A stretch of DNA of 64,000 nucleotides, from contig CP172536.1 in the NCBI GenBank assembly GCA_044598425.1, positions 1,116,001 through 1,180,000 on the forward strand. Direction: 5' to 3'. The DNA is from JAEVLT01 sp044598425 (lineage in GTDB: Bacteria > Bacillota > Bacilli > Bacillales > Cytobacillaceae). Positions 18,077-26,508 of the stretch are shown piece by piece. The notes beneath the pieces are model-generated. The model was given only the letters and a program-made list of their open reading frames with translations. It had not been told where the DNA came from and did not search any database. The position numbers were made by a program, and so were the translations under genes. The stretch's first letter is position 1, and every line of letters starts with the position of its first letter.

Positions 18077-18092
18077 TGTGACCCCGCTCACA
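18077..18092. promoter_or_regulatory. Fnr/Crp-type binding site
   Basis: TGTGACCCCGCTCACA is a perfect TGTGA-N6-TCACA palindrome. A -10 hexamer TATACT at 18114-18119 implies a start near 18126, which puts the palindrome centre at about -41.5, the class II activator position. There is no good -35 box, as expected for an activator-dependent promoter. Confidence 0.7.
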
Positions 18093-18149
18093 CCATTACC
18101 CTGAATATGCTTCTATACTATACGTAGAAAAAACAATGAGGTGAAGAAA

Positions 18150-18674
18150 ATGAGTGGTTGTATGAGTGCATTTTCAGGAATGCCTGAGGTTGAACTGTGC
18201 TTAGCGCTGACACAATTAAAAGAGGAACATAAGGTTTTATATGGAAAGTTAGATGAGGTATCCCTGTTAACTGAAAAAATTGAAAAAGAGGAAAACGTTG
18301 AAGCAAATTTTGCTGAACTGAAAGACAAAGTGATCGAATTTAAAGCGATCCTTGATCCCCATTCCGAACGGGAGGAAAATGTGCTGTTCCCAATGATAGG
18401 TGTGTATATTGGAACGACTTCAGGTCCAATTGCCGTCATGGAATATGAACATGATCAAGCAAAGGAGTATATTGGGACTTTTTTAGCAAACTCTGAACAA
18501 GTTCAAGCGTCCACTGATGAATTGAAAAAAATAAGTGAACTCGCAAAACATGCTTATCATATCTTAACAGAACACTTTGCCAAAGAAGAAAATGTCCTCT
18601 TCCCGATGGCCGAGCGAATGCTATCAGATGAAGAAAAAGATGAGTTTCTTCAAAAAATAAAACAGATTAACTAA
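18150..18674 (+). CDS. Hemerythrin-like (HHE domain) protein
   Basis: A 174-residue four-helix hemerythrin-domain protein. The di-iron ligands fit: EEHKVLYGKL (first His), DPHSEREENVLFP (HxxxE), EYEHDQAKEYI, and later TEHFAKEENVLFP (HxxxE). Such proteins bind oxygen or nitric oxide, or help repair damaged iron-sulfur clusters. ATG at 18150 follows GAGGTGAAG; the alternative GTG at 18141 is part of that site. The Fnr-type promoter upstream suggests induction at low oxygen, when nearby iron-sulfur enzymes are made. Confidence 0.85.
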   Translation: MSGCMSAFSGMPEVELCLALTQLKEEHKVLYGKLDEVSLLTEKIEKEENVEANFAELKDKVIEFKAILDPHSEREENVLFPMIGVYIGTTSGPIAVMEYEHDQAKEYIGTFLANSEQVQASTDELKKISELAKHAYHILTEHFAKEENVLFPMAERMLSDEEKDEFLQKIKQIN

Positions 18675-18680
18675 CTAAAC

Positions 18681-18721
18681 AAAAGAGAACCGGAAGGGTT
18701 GATTCCTTCCGGTTCTCTTTT
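18681..18721. terminator. Bidirectional terminator, hemerythrin gene / MFS gene
   Basis: AAAAGAGAACCGGAAGG pairs with CCTTCCGGTTCTCTTTT around a seven-base loop. Poly-A and poly-T flanks serve both strands. Confidence 0.9.
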
Positions 18722-19954
18722 TTAGCGATTCCACTCGCTTACTTTTTGATCTGACGGAAGCAGATAACTTGATAAGCCGATCAATGGTAAAATTCCGAGC
18801 AGCCCAATCATTGTCGGCAGGCCGATTAAATCAGCGATAGAGCCCAAACCGACTGAGCCAATTGCTCCCATACCGAAAGCAAGCCCGACAGTCAGTCCTG
18901 ACATCATTCCGATTTTACCTGGAATGAGTTCCTGGGCATAGACGACTGTAACCGAGAAACTGGTCATTAAAATAAAGCCGGCAGCAAGAAGGAAAATGAA
19001 GGCCCCATATGATGGCAAATAAGGAATAAGCACTGAAAAAGGAATGGTTGCCAGCATTGAAAAAGCAATGATGTTTTTCTTGCCAAACCGGTCGGAAAGC
19101 GGTCCGCCAAAAAAGGTGCCGAAAGCTCCGGCAACGAGAAAGGCGAATAAGAAAAACTGCGATTCCCGGATGGACATCCCATATTTGTGGATGGCATAGA
19201 ACGCATAAAAATTCGTCATTCCGGATATGTACCAAGACCTTGCGAAGATTAGCAAAAGGATTAAAAATAATGCTTTTTTAACTCCTTTTGCAAGTCCATG
19301 CTGTTTCACTTTGCCCGCTGTTTTCTTTTTCAATGACGCAGCTGCCTGCAACAATTGCTGATGATACCAAATAGCAATGTAGACGAGCAAAACAACGGCA
19401 AGCGCAGCAACAATGGAGAACCAGGAAGCCCCCCTTTGGCCTAATGGAACAAAAATTAACGCGGTAATGAGGGGAGCCAAAGCTTGACCTGAATTTCCGC
19501 CAACCTGGTAAATCGATTGTGCAAGCCCTCTTCTCGTCCCTGCAGCCATATGGGCTACACGTGAACCTTCCGGATGAAATACAGCAGAACCTAGTCCGAT
19601 AAAAATGACCGATAAAACAATCCACTGAAAGCTGGATGCAAAGCCAAGGCCAAGGACACCGCCAAACGTAAATGTCAGTCCGACAGGTAGGGCGAAAGGC
19701 ATTGGCTTCTTGTCGGTAAATAAGCCGATCAATGGCTGCATCACAGATGAGACCATATTTAATGAAAACGCAATAATTCCTAGCTGCGTATAGGAAAGCC
19801 CCATTGACTTTTCTATTATTGGGAACATCGCTGGTACTACTGCTTGAATCGCATCATTTAACAAATGGCTGATCCCGATAATAAAAAGTATTTTAAAAAC
19901 GGTCGATTCATTATCATTTGCTGCCTTACCATGCATAACTGCTTGCTGACCCAT
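18722..19954 (-). CDS. MFS efflux transporter, fosmidomycin-resistance (Fsr) type
   Basis: A 410-residue major facilitator with about 12 membrane segments. The stretch ISHLLNDAIQAVVPAMFPII at about residues 33-52 and LGSAVFHPEGSRVAH are typical of the Fsr group, as is MGAIGSVGLGSIADLIG late in the protein. Substrate is unknown; Fsr exports fosmidomycin in E. coli. Start ATG at 19954 follows AAAGGAGAATA. Monocistronic, convergent with the hemerythrin gene. Confidence 0.85.
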   Translation of the reverse strand: MGQQAVMHGKAANDNESTVFKILFIIGISHLLNDAIQAVVPAMFPIIEKSMGLSYTQLGIIAFSLNMVSSVMQPLIGLFTDKKPMPFALPVGLTFTFGGVLGLGFASSFQWIVLSVIFIGLGSAVFHPEGSRVAHMAAGTRRGLAQSIYQVGGNSGQALAPLITALIFVPLGQRGASWFSIVAALAVVLLVYIAIWYHQQLLQAAASLKKKTAGKVKQHGLAKGVKKALFLILLLIFARSWYISGMTNFYAFYAIHKYGMSIRESQFFLFAFLVAGAFGTFFGGPLSDRFGKKNIIAFSMLATIPFSVLIPYLPSYGAFIFLLAAGFILMTSFSVTVVYAQELIPGKIGMMSGLTVGLAFGMGAIGSVGLGSIADLIGLPTMIGLLGILPLIGLSSYLLPSDQKVSEWNR

Positions 19955-20036
19955 TCATTATTCTCCTTTACTAGTTTTCTATAATCCTTATCTTACATAA
20001 TTTGTTGAAAAAGATAAATTCAATCTTTCGGTACCC

Positions 20037-20075
20037 TAAAAAAAGACCGGTTCCTGAATCGTCAGGTCCGGTTTA
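20037..20075 (-). terminator. Terminator of the kinD-like gene
   Basis: On the minus strand, AAACCGGACCTGA pairs with TCAGGAACCGGTC around CGAT and is followed by TTTTTTT. The stem overlaps the last codons of the gene. Confidence 0.8.
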
Positions 20076-21566
20076 CTGAACTAGCGGCAAACTGATTTCG
20101 ACAGTTGTTCCAACTTTTTCCTGGCTTGTGATCTGAATTGAACCGCCAAAAGAGTGAATAATTCGTTTGCACACAACCAAGCCAAGGCCAGTTCCTGTGT
20201 TTTTGGATGTATAAAACGGTTGGAAAATTTTACTCAAATTTTCTATTGGAATTCCTTTACCAGTATCGGTGATTGTTAAAATACATCTGTTTGCAAGCTT
20301 TTCAAGCGTTATATCCAATGTTCCGCTATTTTCTATTGACTCAAAAGCATTTTTAGTGATGTTCAAGATTACTTGCTTCATTTGGTCTTTTACACATTCG
20401 ACTATTACTGGTTCGGATGGAAGAGACCACGAACAAACGACATTGTGCAGATGCCCATCTGACAGAATGATCGGTTTCATTTCCTCGATCGTTTCGGTTA
20501 TATCAACAGTCTCTAATTTTTGTATAGTTGGTTTTCCCAGTATTAGAAATTCACTGACAATCTCATTAATGCGATCAAGCTCTTTATGAATCACATCAAA
20601 GTAATACTTGTCCTCTGAGGAGGTGTATTTTTCGCTTAAGAGTTGGATTAATCCCTTTACCCCAGTTAAGGGATTGCGAATTTCGTGAGCCGTGATGGCA
20701 GCAAGGGTACCGACAAGTTCAAGCTTTTGCGCATCGTTTTGTTTTTTCTCTTCTCTGGCTAGCTTTTTCAATAAAAAATACTTTACTAAAAGGAAAAGAA
20801 TATGGGAAAGAATGATAACTGGAAGAATGGCTTCGGCGAACTCGTTTCGAATGACTTTTCGATCCTGTCCGGAAATTTTAACGTTGATATTCCAGGGCAG
20901 ATGATTTATTGGTACTTTTACCCATTCTCCGGCTGATAAAGATTGTTTAGAACTGTTGACATTTATAATGACATTGTTGTTGCCATTTGTGACAATAAGT
21001 TCTGAATCTGGTGTAAGGACTTTCATTAGATTTGCTATGTAATCCATCTTTAGGTGTGCGACTAGAATAGCGTTGAGTTTATGATTTTCATCCATAACGG
21101 GGACAGCCAGTCCGATGATCTTCTGCCCATTATCCAACGTTTCCAGATGATTGGAGATGACGGTATCCTTTGTCAATAAAGCTTCTTGAATATATTCCAA
21201 TTTTGACAAATCACCGACAGGAAGCAAAGGATCTGATTTTGCCAGCACTTTACCATCACGATTAAGCAAATACAACTCGCCATACCGGGGGTCGCGGTTT
21301 TGAATTTGTTTTAAAAGTGGCTGTGTTTTTTCAGGTGTATCAAGATTTGTTTTTACGGACAAGGAGAGGATATTTAAACTTGTCACCGTTTCGCTGATTA
21401 ATTGATCCCAGTTCTTTTGATGGATGGTGCCAACCCAGTGCGCTTGGTTTTTTCTCTCAAGCTTGTCCTTCTTATTAATGCTATTTAAAAAGTAACTACT
21501 GAAAAGGATCACCGGAAGTACAACAATAAAAATGTAAAGAAAAATATTGCCGCGAATTTTTTTCAT
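20073..21566 (-). CDS. kinD: Sporulation-type sensor histidine kinase, KinD-like
   Basis: A 497-residue membrane kinase. Membrane segment 1 is at about residues 8-27 and segment 2 at about 244-266, enclosing an extracytoplasmic Cache-like sensor domain (PRYGELYLLNRDGKVLAKSD). The phosphoacceptor is His294 in ITAHEIRNPLTG. The ATPase domain has NITKNAFESI, DTGKGIP and GTGLGLVVCKRI. It should feed phosphate into the Spo0A phosphorelay. It is divergent from mhqR, as kinD and mhqR are neighbours in B. subtilis (from memory), which supports the name. An orphan: no response regulator gene is adjacent. Confidence 0.82.
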   Translation of the reverse strand: MKKIRGNIFLYIFIVVLPVILFSSYFLNSINKKDKLERKNQAHWVGTIHQKNWDQLISETVTSLNILSLSVKTNLDTPEKTQPLLKQIQNRDPRYGELYLLNRDGKVLAKSDPLLPVGDLSKLEYIQEALLTKDTVISNHLETLDNGQKIIGLAVPVMDENHKLNAILVAHLKMDYIANLMKVLTPDSELIVTNGNNNVIINVNSSKQSLSAGEWVKVPINHLPWNINVKISGQDRKVIRNEFAEAILPVIILSHILFLLVKYFLLKKLAREEKKQNDAQKLELVGTLAAITAHEIRNPLTGVKGLIQLLSEKYTSSEDKYYFDVIHKELDRINEIVSEFLILGKPTIQKLETVDITETIEEMKPIILSDGHLHNVVCSWSLPSEPVIVECVKDQMKQVILNITKNAFESIENSGTLDITLEKLANRCILTITDTGKGIPIENLSKIFQPFYTSKNTGTGLGLVVCKRIIHSFGGSIQITSQEKVGTTVEISLPLVQ

Positions 21567-21658
21567 TATAAAAACCTCAAGTAAAATTTCGATCGTCCTT
21601 ATTATAACATTTCCTCAATTGTTTATTGAAAAAATCTTCCTGTAAATAATAAGGAAAA

Positions 21659-21687
21659 TTGACACAATAGTAAAATTTTCTTATAAT
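21659..21687 (+). promoter_or_regulatory. Consensus sigma-A promoter of mhqR
   Basis: TTGACA (21659-21664), exactly 17 bases, TATAAT (21682-21687): both hexamers are perfect. Start expected near 21694, leaving a leader of about 85 bases. Confidence 0.85.
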
Positions 21688-21705
21688 AATTTTGAAATCG
21701 AGATA
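21688..21705. promoter_or_regulatory. MhqR-like operator over the mhqR start site
   Basis: AATTTTGAAATCGAGATA; read on the other strand it begins TATCTCGAT. From memory the MhqR box is TATCTCGAATTCGAGATA, and this agrees at about 14 of 18 positions. One half-site is nearly perfect and the other is weak. It abuts the -10 box, so binding would block initiation. Confidence 0.45.
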
Positions 21706-21734
21706 TTAAGAAAAGCTCTTGAGCTAGCAGTAAT

Positions 21735-21760
21735 GTTAAGATATAAATTCTGATTGTATA
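21735..21760. repeat. Dispersed 26-base motif, copy in the mhqR leader
   Basis: GTTAAGATATAAATTCTGAT plus TGTATA, on the opposite strand to the copies at 17287 and 37019. Degenerate similarity extends further upstream (GAGCTAG corresponding to CTAGCTC). It lies in the mhqR 5' leader. Confidence 0.55.
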
Positions 21761-21778
21761 AAAAGGGTGATTTTTACC

Positions 21779-22219
21779 ATGGAGAATAATTCTATATCTC
21801 AATCGCTAAAATTATTTATTGTTCTTTCCAGAGCGTACAAAGCAATTAATGAGCATGTAAATAAAGCGATTCAGCTGAATGGCCTAAATCCGACGGAATT
21901 TGCCGTTCTCGAACTACTGTATCATAGGGGAGATCAGCCATTGCAGCAAATTGGCGGTAAGATTCTGCTTGCGAGCGGTAGCATAACATATGTCGTAGAC
22001 AAACTTGAGCAAAAAGGCTTATTAAAACGAGTTGCCTGTCCAAATGATCGGCGCGTCACCTATGCCCAAATTACTGAAGAAGGCAGTGCGCTGATTGAAA
22101 ATATTTTTCCCGAACATGCAAAGCGAATTGATGAGCTCATGTCCGGTTTAAACGAAACAGAGAAAGAAGAAGCGATTTCGTTGTTAAAAAAATTAGGTTT
22201 GCCCGCGGGTAAGTTTTAA
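21779..22219 (+). CDS. mhqR: MarR-family regulator MhqR
   Basis: A 146-residue MarR winged-helix repressor: helices SLKLFIVLSRAYKAINEHVNKAIQ, recognition region LASGSITYVVDKLEQKGLLKRVACPNDRRVTYAQITEEG with the DRR wing. In B. subtilis MhqR represses azoreductase and dioxygenase genes that respond to quinones. ATG at 21779 follows AAAAGGGTGA; a GTG at 21767 is part of that site. An azoreductase gene lies at 37257 in this window. The family is certain; the name rests on synteny with kinD. Confidence 0.82.
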   Translation: MENNSISQSLKLFIVLSRAYKAINEHVNKAIQLNGLNPTEFAVLELLYHRGDQPLQQIGGKILLASGSITYVVDKLEQKGLLKRVACPNDRRVTYAQITEEGSALIENIFPEHAKRIDELMSGLNETEKEEAISLLKKLGLPAGKF

Positions 22220-22331
22220 ACGGCGATATCGCCGTTTTTATTTTGAATTAATTCAATGATGGTGTATGGATTTAATAGTGCAGGAGATTATAGGGGGACG
22301 GCGAATCTTATAAATGAGAGAGAGGGATAAG

Positions 22332-24029
22332 ATGATGAAATTTGAAGATTATACATACGTAAGACCCAATTTAGCAGCGATTACAACGAAATTTAATTCA
22401 TTGCTAGAACGATTCAATCAAGCGGGATCCGCTGCTGAACAGAGCAAAGCGATGCTGGAGATCAATCAGCTGCGTAACGACGCAGGAACCATGTTCAATC
22501 TGTGTTATATTCGCCATTCGATTGATACAACTGACGAATACTATAAAGCAGAGCAGGATTTTATCGACGAAATCTCACCTGAAATAGAAGGTCTGACAAC
22601 AAAATACTATCAAGCACTTGTAGAATCTCCGTATCGCCGGGAATTGGAGGAAAAGTGGGGAATGCAGCTTTTTGCTCTTGCAGAAAGTCAGCTAAAAACC
22701 TTTAAGCCGGAAATTGTCCCGCTGCTGCAAAAAGAAAATCGCCTATCTACTGAATATACAAAGCTGATCGCCTCAGCTAAGATCAATTTTGAAGGTGAAG
22801 AAAGGACGCTTGCACAATTGGAGCCTTTTACAGAAGTGATCGACAGGGAAGTGCGCAAGCGTGCGACCGAAGCAAAGTTCCATTTTCTTGCTGAACACCA
22901 GTCGGAGCTTGATCGGATTTTTGATGAGTTAGTAAAAATACGTACGGAAATTGCCCAAACTCTTGGGTATCAGAATTTTGTAGAGCTCGGCTATTACCGG
23001 ATGATGCGAACAGATTATGATGCGGAAATGGTCGAGCGTTTTCGCGAACAAGTCAAAGAGCATATTGTGCCCATTGCAACAAAATTAAAGCAGCGCCAGA
23101 AGGCAAGGATTGGAGTCGATTCTTTAAAATACTATGATGAAGGCTTTAATTTTCAAACCGGAAATGCTGTTCCAAAAGGAAGCCCAGAGTGGATTATGGA
23201 GAACGGGCAAAAAATGTACAATGAGCTTTCAAGTGAGACAGGTGAGTTTTTTCAATACATGCAGGATCACCATTTGCTTGATTTAGTTGCTAAAAAAGGC
23301 AAGGCTGGGGGCGGATATTGTACATATATTGAAAATTACAAATCTCCTTTTATCTTTTCAAATTTTAATGGGACATCGGGGGACATTGACGTACTGACAC
23401 ATGAAGCAGGTCACGCTTTCCAAGTTTATTCAAGCCGGACGTTTGAAATTCCGGAATACTACTGGCCTACATATGAAGCTTGTGAAATTCACTCGATGAG
23501 TATGGAATTTTTTACTTGGCCATGGATGAAGCTGTTTTTTAAAGAAGATACCGATAAGTATTTGTTCACTCATTTAAGTAACGCATTGTTATTTTTGCCG
23601 TATGGAGTGGCGGTGGATGAATTCCAGCACTGGGTCTATGAAAATTACGAAGCGACCCCAAAAGAACGCAATCATAAATGGCGGGAAATGGAGAAAAAAT
23701 ATTTACCGCATAAAGATTACGATGGGAATGAGTATTTAGAAAACGGCGGCTTTTGGCAGCGTCAAAGCCATATTTATAATTCACCGTTCTATTATATTGA
23801 TTATACGCTTGCGCAAATCTGCGCTTTCCAATTTTGGAAGCGGTCAAGGGAGAATCATGCTGAGGCGTGGGCAGATTATGTTAAGCTCTGCAAGCTGGGC
23901 GGCAGTATGTCGTTTACCAAGCTGGTGGAAGCAGCCAATTTGATTTCTCCATTTGAAAATGGCTGCATACAGTCAGTTGTTGGCGAAATTGAAAAATGGC
24001 TTGATTCTATTGAGGATCAAAAAGTATAA
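22332..24029 (+). CDS. M3-family oligoendopeptidase
   Basis: A 565-residue zinc peptidase. The HExxH motif is in DVLTHEAGHAFQVYSS at about residue 358, and the third ligand region follows in YEACEIHSMSMEFFTWPWM. It is shorter than classical PepF and belongs to the compact M3 group common in Bacillus. It cleaves small peptides in the cytoplasm. Two adjacent ATGs (22332 and 22335) follow GAGAGAGAGG; an ATG at 22314 lies within that purine stretch and is less likely. It is not part of an obvious operon and converges with clpE on a shared terminator. Confidence 0.9.
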   Translation: MMKFEDYTYVRPNLAAITTKFNSLLERFNQAGSAAEQSKAMLEINQLRNDAGTMFNLCYIRHSIDTTDEYYKAEQDFIDEISPEIEGLTTKYYQALVESPYRRELEEKWGMQLFALAESQLKTFKPEIVPLLQKENRLSTEYTKLIASAKINFEGEERTLAQLEPFTEVIDREVRKRATEAKFHFLAEHQSELDRIFDELVKIRTEIAQTLGYQNFVELGYYRMMRTDYDAEMVERFREQVKEHIVPIATKLKQRQKARIGVDSLKYYDEGFNFQTGNAVPKGSPEWIMENGQKMYNELSSETGEFFQYMQDHHLLDLVAKKGKAGGGYCTYIENYKSPFIFSNFNGTSGDIDVLTHEAGHAFQVYSSRTFEIPEYYWPTYEACEIHSMSMEFFTWPWMKLFFKEDTDKYLFTHLSNALLFLPYGVAVDEFQHWVYENYEATPKERNHKWREMEKKYLPHKDYDGNEYLENGGFWQRQSHIYNSPFYYIDYTLAQICAFQFWKRSRENHAEAWADYVKLCKLGGSMSFTKLVEAANLISPFENGCIQSVVGEIEKWLDSIEDQKV

Positions 24030-24088
24030 AGAAAACTCGCTGATTGGCGAGGACAGAGGCGAAATTGCCCAGCTATGATTAGCTAAAG

Positions 24089-24124
24089 AAAAAGCGAAGC
24101 ACCTGTTAGCGTGCTTCGCTTTTT
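24089..24124. terminator. Bidirectional terminator, M3 peptidase / clpE
   Basis: AAAAAGCGAAGCAC and GTGCTTCGCTTTTT around CTGTTAGC. Confidence 0.9.
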
Positions 24125-24136
24125 GCATTTTTGGGA

Positions 24137-26308
24137 TTATTTTGCTGTTACGGCTTCCGCAGCAACACTTAGTTGACCATCCTTGATGACAGCGGATAAT
24201 TTTTTCACATCCGGCTGATCTAGAATAAAGTCAGCAATTTTATCTTCCAATTGTTCTTGGATCACACGGCGCAATGGACGGGCGCCAAAGATTGGGTTAA
24301 ATCCGAGTTCTGCCAGTTTTTCTTTTGCTTCGTTTGCAATCGTTAATTCTATTTGCTGCTCTTTTAAAGCATCTTGCAGCTCATTTAACATCAGATCAAC
24401 AATTGCTAGTAGATGTTCTTTTTCAAGAGCTTTAAACTCAATGATGCTGTCAAAACGGTTAAGGAATTCTGGCTTAAAGAAGCTGCCTAATGAATCGAGG
24501 ATGCTTGATTCCTCTTCAATATCATTTTTGCCGAAGCCAACATGAATCGCTTTATGCCCAACACCAGCATTGCTTGTCATAATAATGACTGTATCTTTAA
24601 AACTTACGGTTCTTCCTTGGCTGTCGGTGAGGCGGCCGTCTTCCATGATTTGCAGGAACATATGCTGCACATCAGGGTGAGCTTTTTCAATCTCATCCAG
24701 TAAAATAATGCTGTATGGGTTGCGGCGCACTTTTTCAGTCAGCTGTCCAGCTTCGTCATGACCGACGTAGCCTGGAGGTGAACCGATCAGCTTTGACACG
24801 CTGTGTTTTTCCATGTATTCGCTCATATCGAGGCGAATCATTGAATCTTTGGAGCCAAATAATTCTTCTGCAAGGGTTTTCGTTAATTCTGTTTTACCAA
24901 CACCAGTTGGGCCAACAAACAGGAAGGAGCCGATTGGACGATGTTTTGACTTCAAGCCGGCACGGCTTCTTCTAATCGCTTTTGCTACTTTTTTAACAGC
25001 ATCAGCCTGGCCAATGACTTTAAGATTAATGTTTTCTTCGAGCTGCTTCATTTTCACTTGCTCATCTTCTTGCAATTTGCCAACAGGTATACCCGTTTTT
25101 TGTTCGATGATTTCCTGAATGTGAGCAACTTCTACAACCGGTCTTTCTGAAGTGGAAGCATTGTTGAGCGCTATTTCAAGCTTGGCTTCTTCATCGCGCA
25201 ATTTAGCTGCTTTTTCATAGTTTTCAGCTTTTAAGGCCTCCTCTTTCTCCTTCACAATCTCTTTGAGTCTATTTTCGATTTGTTCCGTATTTTTATATTC
25301 GGAAGTCAGATTCATTTTGGATCCAGCTTCATCTAGCAAGTCGATCGCTTTATCGGGCAGGAAGCGATCCTGAATGTAACGGTGCGAAAGGGTTACACAA
25401 GCCTTGATTGCTTCATCGGAATAGTTAACTTCATGGAATTCTTCGTATTTTGCTTGAATTCCTTTTAAAATTTCAATCGCTGCGTCTAGCGACGGCTCCA
25501 GTACATGTACCGGCTGGAAGCGGCGTTCCAGGGCAGAATCTTTTTCAATTTGACGGTATTCCTTCAACGTCGTCGCACCGACAACTTGCAGTTCTCCTCT
25601 TGCAAGCGCTGGTTTTAAAATATTGCCGGCATCCATTGAACCTTCAGCTGAACCAGCGCCAACGAGTAAGTGAATTTCATCAATAAACAGAATCACGTTT
25701 TTACGCTGCTGCAGTTCAGCGATTAATTGTTTCATTCTTTCTTCAAATTGACCGCGGATACCTGTATTGGCAACAAGAGAAGCGACGTCAAGCAAGTATA
25801 CTTCTTTATTTTGCAGCTTTCCTGGAACTTGTCCCTCAGCAATTTTTAATGCTAGTCCTTCAGCAATCGCTGTTTTACCGACACCAGGTTCACCGATCAG
25901 CACAGGGTTATTTTTATTTCGACGGTTTAAAATTTCAATGACACGCTTGATTTCCTCGTCACGGCCAATTACTGGGTCAATCAACCCCGCTTTGGCCAGC
26001 TGCGTTAAATTGCGGCCAAATTGATCAATGAATCCGTTGCCGCCTCTTTGGCTTGGCTGCGGATTTTGGGTAGTCTGCTGCTGATTAAGCTGCCCAAACG
26101 GGTTACTCTTAGCCTGAAACAGACTATCAAATGGAAAGTTCCCAAACGAGCTAAAGGTCGGTCCAAAATTGGTTCCAAAGCCTGCTCCAAGAGCTTTCTT
26201 CTCTTTTTCATAACATGAATGGCATAGGTTCATTTCTTTATGGTTTCCATTAATATTCACACTTAGATGTAGATTTGCCTGGTTTTCTTTACACAATTGA
26301 CAAAGCAT
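24137..26308 (-). CDS. clpE: ATP-dependent Clp protease ATPase ClpE
   Basis: A 723-residue Hsp100 ATPase. The N-terminal zinc finger typical of ClpE is present (CQLCKEN..., CHSCYEKEKK, residues 3-35). A glutamine-rich linker and two AAA+ modules follow: Walker A GEPGVGKTAIAEG and GPTGVGKTELTKT, Walker B ILFIDEIHLL and IILLDEIEKAHPD. A UVR-like helix pair (KEEALKAENYEKAAKLRDEEAKLE split over about residues 345-370) lies between them. ATG at 26308 follows AAAGGAGG. It unfolds substrates for ClpP. Regulated by CtsR through two visible boxes. Confidence 0.96.
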   Translation of the reverse strand: MLCQLCKENQANLHLSVNINGNHKEMNLCHSCYEKEKKALGAGFGTNFGPTFSSFGNFPFDSLFQAKSNPFGQLNQQQTTQNPQPSQRGGNGFIDQFGRNLTQLAKAGLIDPVIGRDEEIKRVIEILNRRNKNNPVLIGEPGVGKTAIAEGLALKIAEGQVPGKLQNKEVYLLDVASLVANTGIRGQFEERMKQLIAELQQRKNVILFIDEIHLLVGAGSAEGSMDAGNILKPALARGELQVVGATTLKEYRQIEKDSALERRFQPVHVLEPSLDAAIEILKGIQAKYEEFHEVNYSDEAIKACVTLSHRYIQDRFLPDKAIDLLDEAGSKMNLTSEYKNTEQIENRLKEIVKEKEEALKAENYEKAAKLRDEEAKLEIALNNASTSERPVVEVAHIQEIIEQKTGIPVGKLQEDEQVKMKQLEENINLKVIGQADAVKKVAKAIRRSRAGLKSKHRPIGSFLFVGPTGVGKTELTKTLAEELFGSKDSMIRLDMSEYMEKHSVSKLIGSPPGYVGHDEAGQLTEKVRRNPYSIILLDEIEKAHPDVQHMFLQIMEDGRLTDSQGRTVSFKDTVIIMTSNAGVGHKAIHVGFGKNDIEEESSILDSLGSFFKPEFLNRFDSIIEFKALEKEHLLAIVDLMLNELQDALKEQQIELTIANEAKEKLAELGFNPIFGARPLRRVIQEQLEDKIADFILDQPDVKKLSAVIKDGQLSVAAEAVTAK

Positions 26309-26355
26309 AAACAAAAACCTCCTTTAAAATAAAACTTGCTTTTTGGTCAATTGAC

Positions 26356-26372
26356 TTTGACTAACTTTGACC
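26356..26372 (-). promoter_or_regulatory. CtsR box 1 at clpE
   Basis: On the minus strand GGTCAAAGTTAGTCAAA, matching RGTCAAANANRGTCAAA at all but one position. It lies just downstream of the predicted start site. Confidence 0.88.
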
Positions 26373-26383
26373 TTTATGGCTTT

Positions 26384-26412
26384 AGTATAATCTGACCCTT
26401 TTTGACTTTCAA
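26384..26412 (-). promoter_or_regulatory. clpE promoter
   Basis: On the minus strand TTGAAA (26412-26407), 17 bases, TATACT (26389-26384). Confidence 0.75.
26391..26407 (-). promoter_or_regulatory. CtsR box 2 at clpE
   Basis: On the minus strand AGTCAAAAAGGGTCAGA, one mismatch to the CtsR consensus. It fills the spacer between -35 and -10. Confidence 0.85.
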
Positions 26413-26508
26413 GTGTTTTGTTTATGGAAATTATTTCTTGCTAACAAAAAAAGCTCGTCTTTGTTTGTCCCTGTCTTCATATAGTTATGATGAGGAGGTT
26501 GCGTTGAT

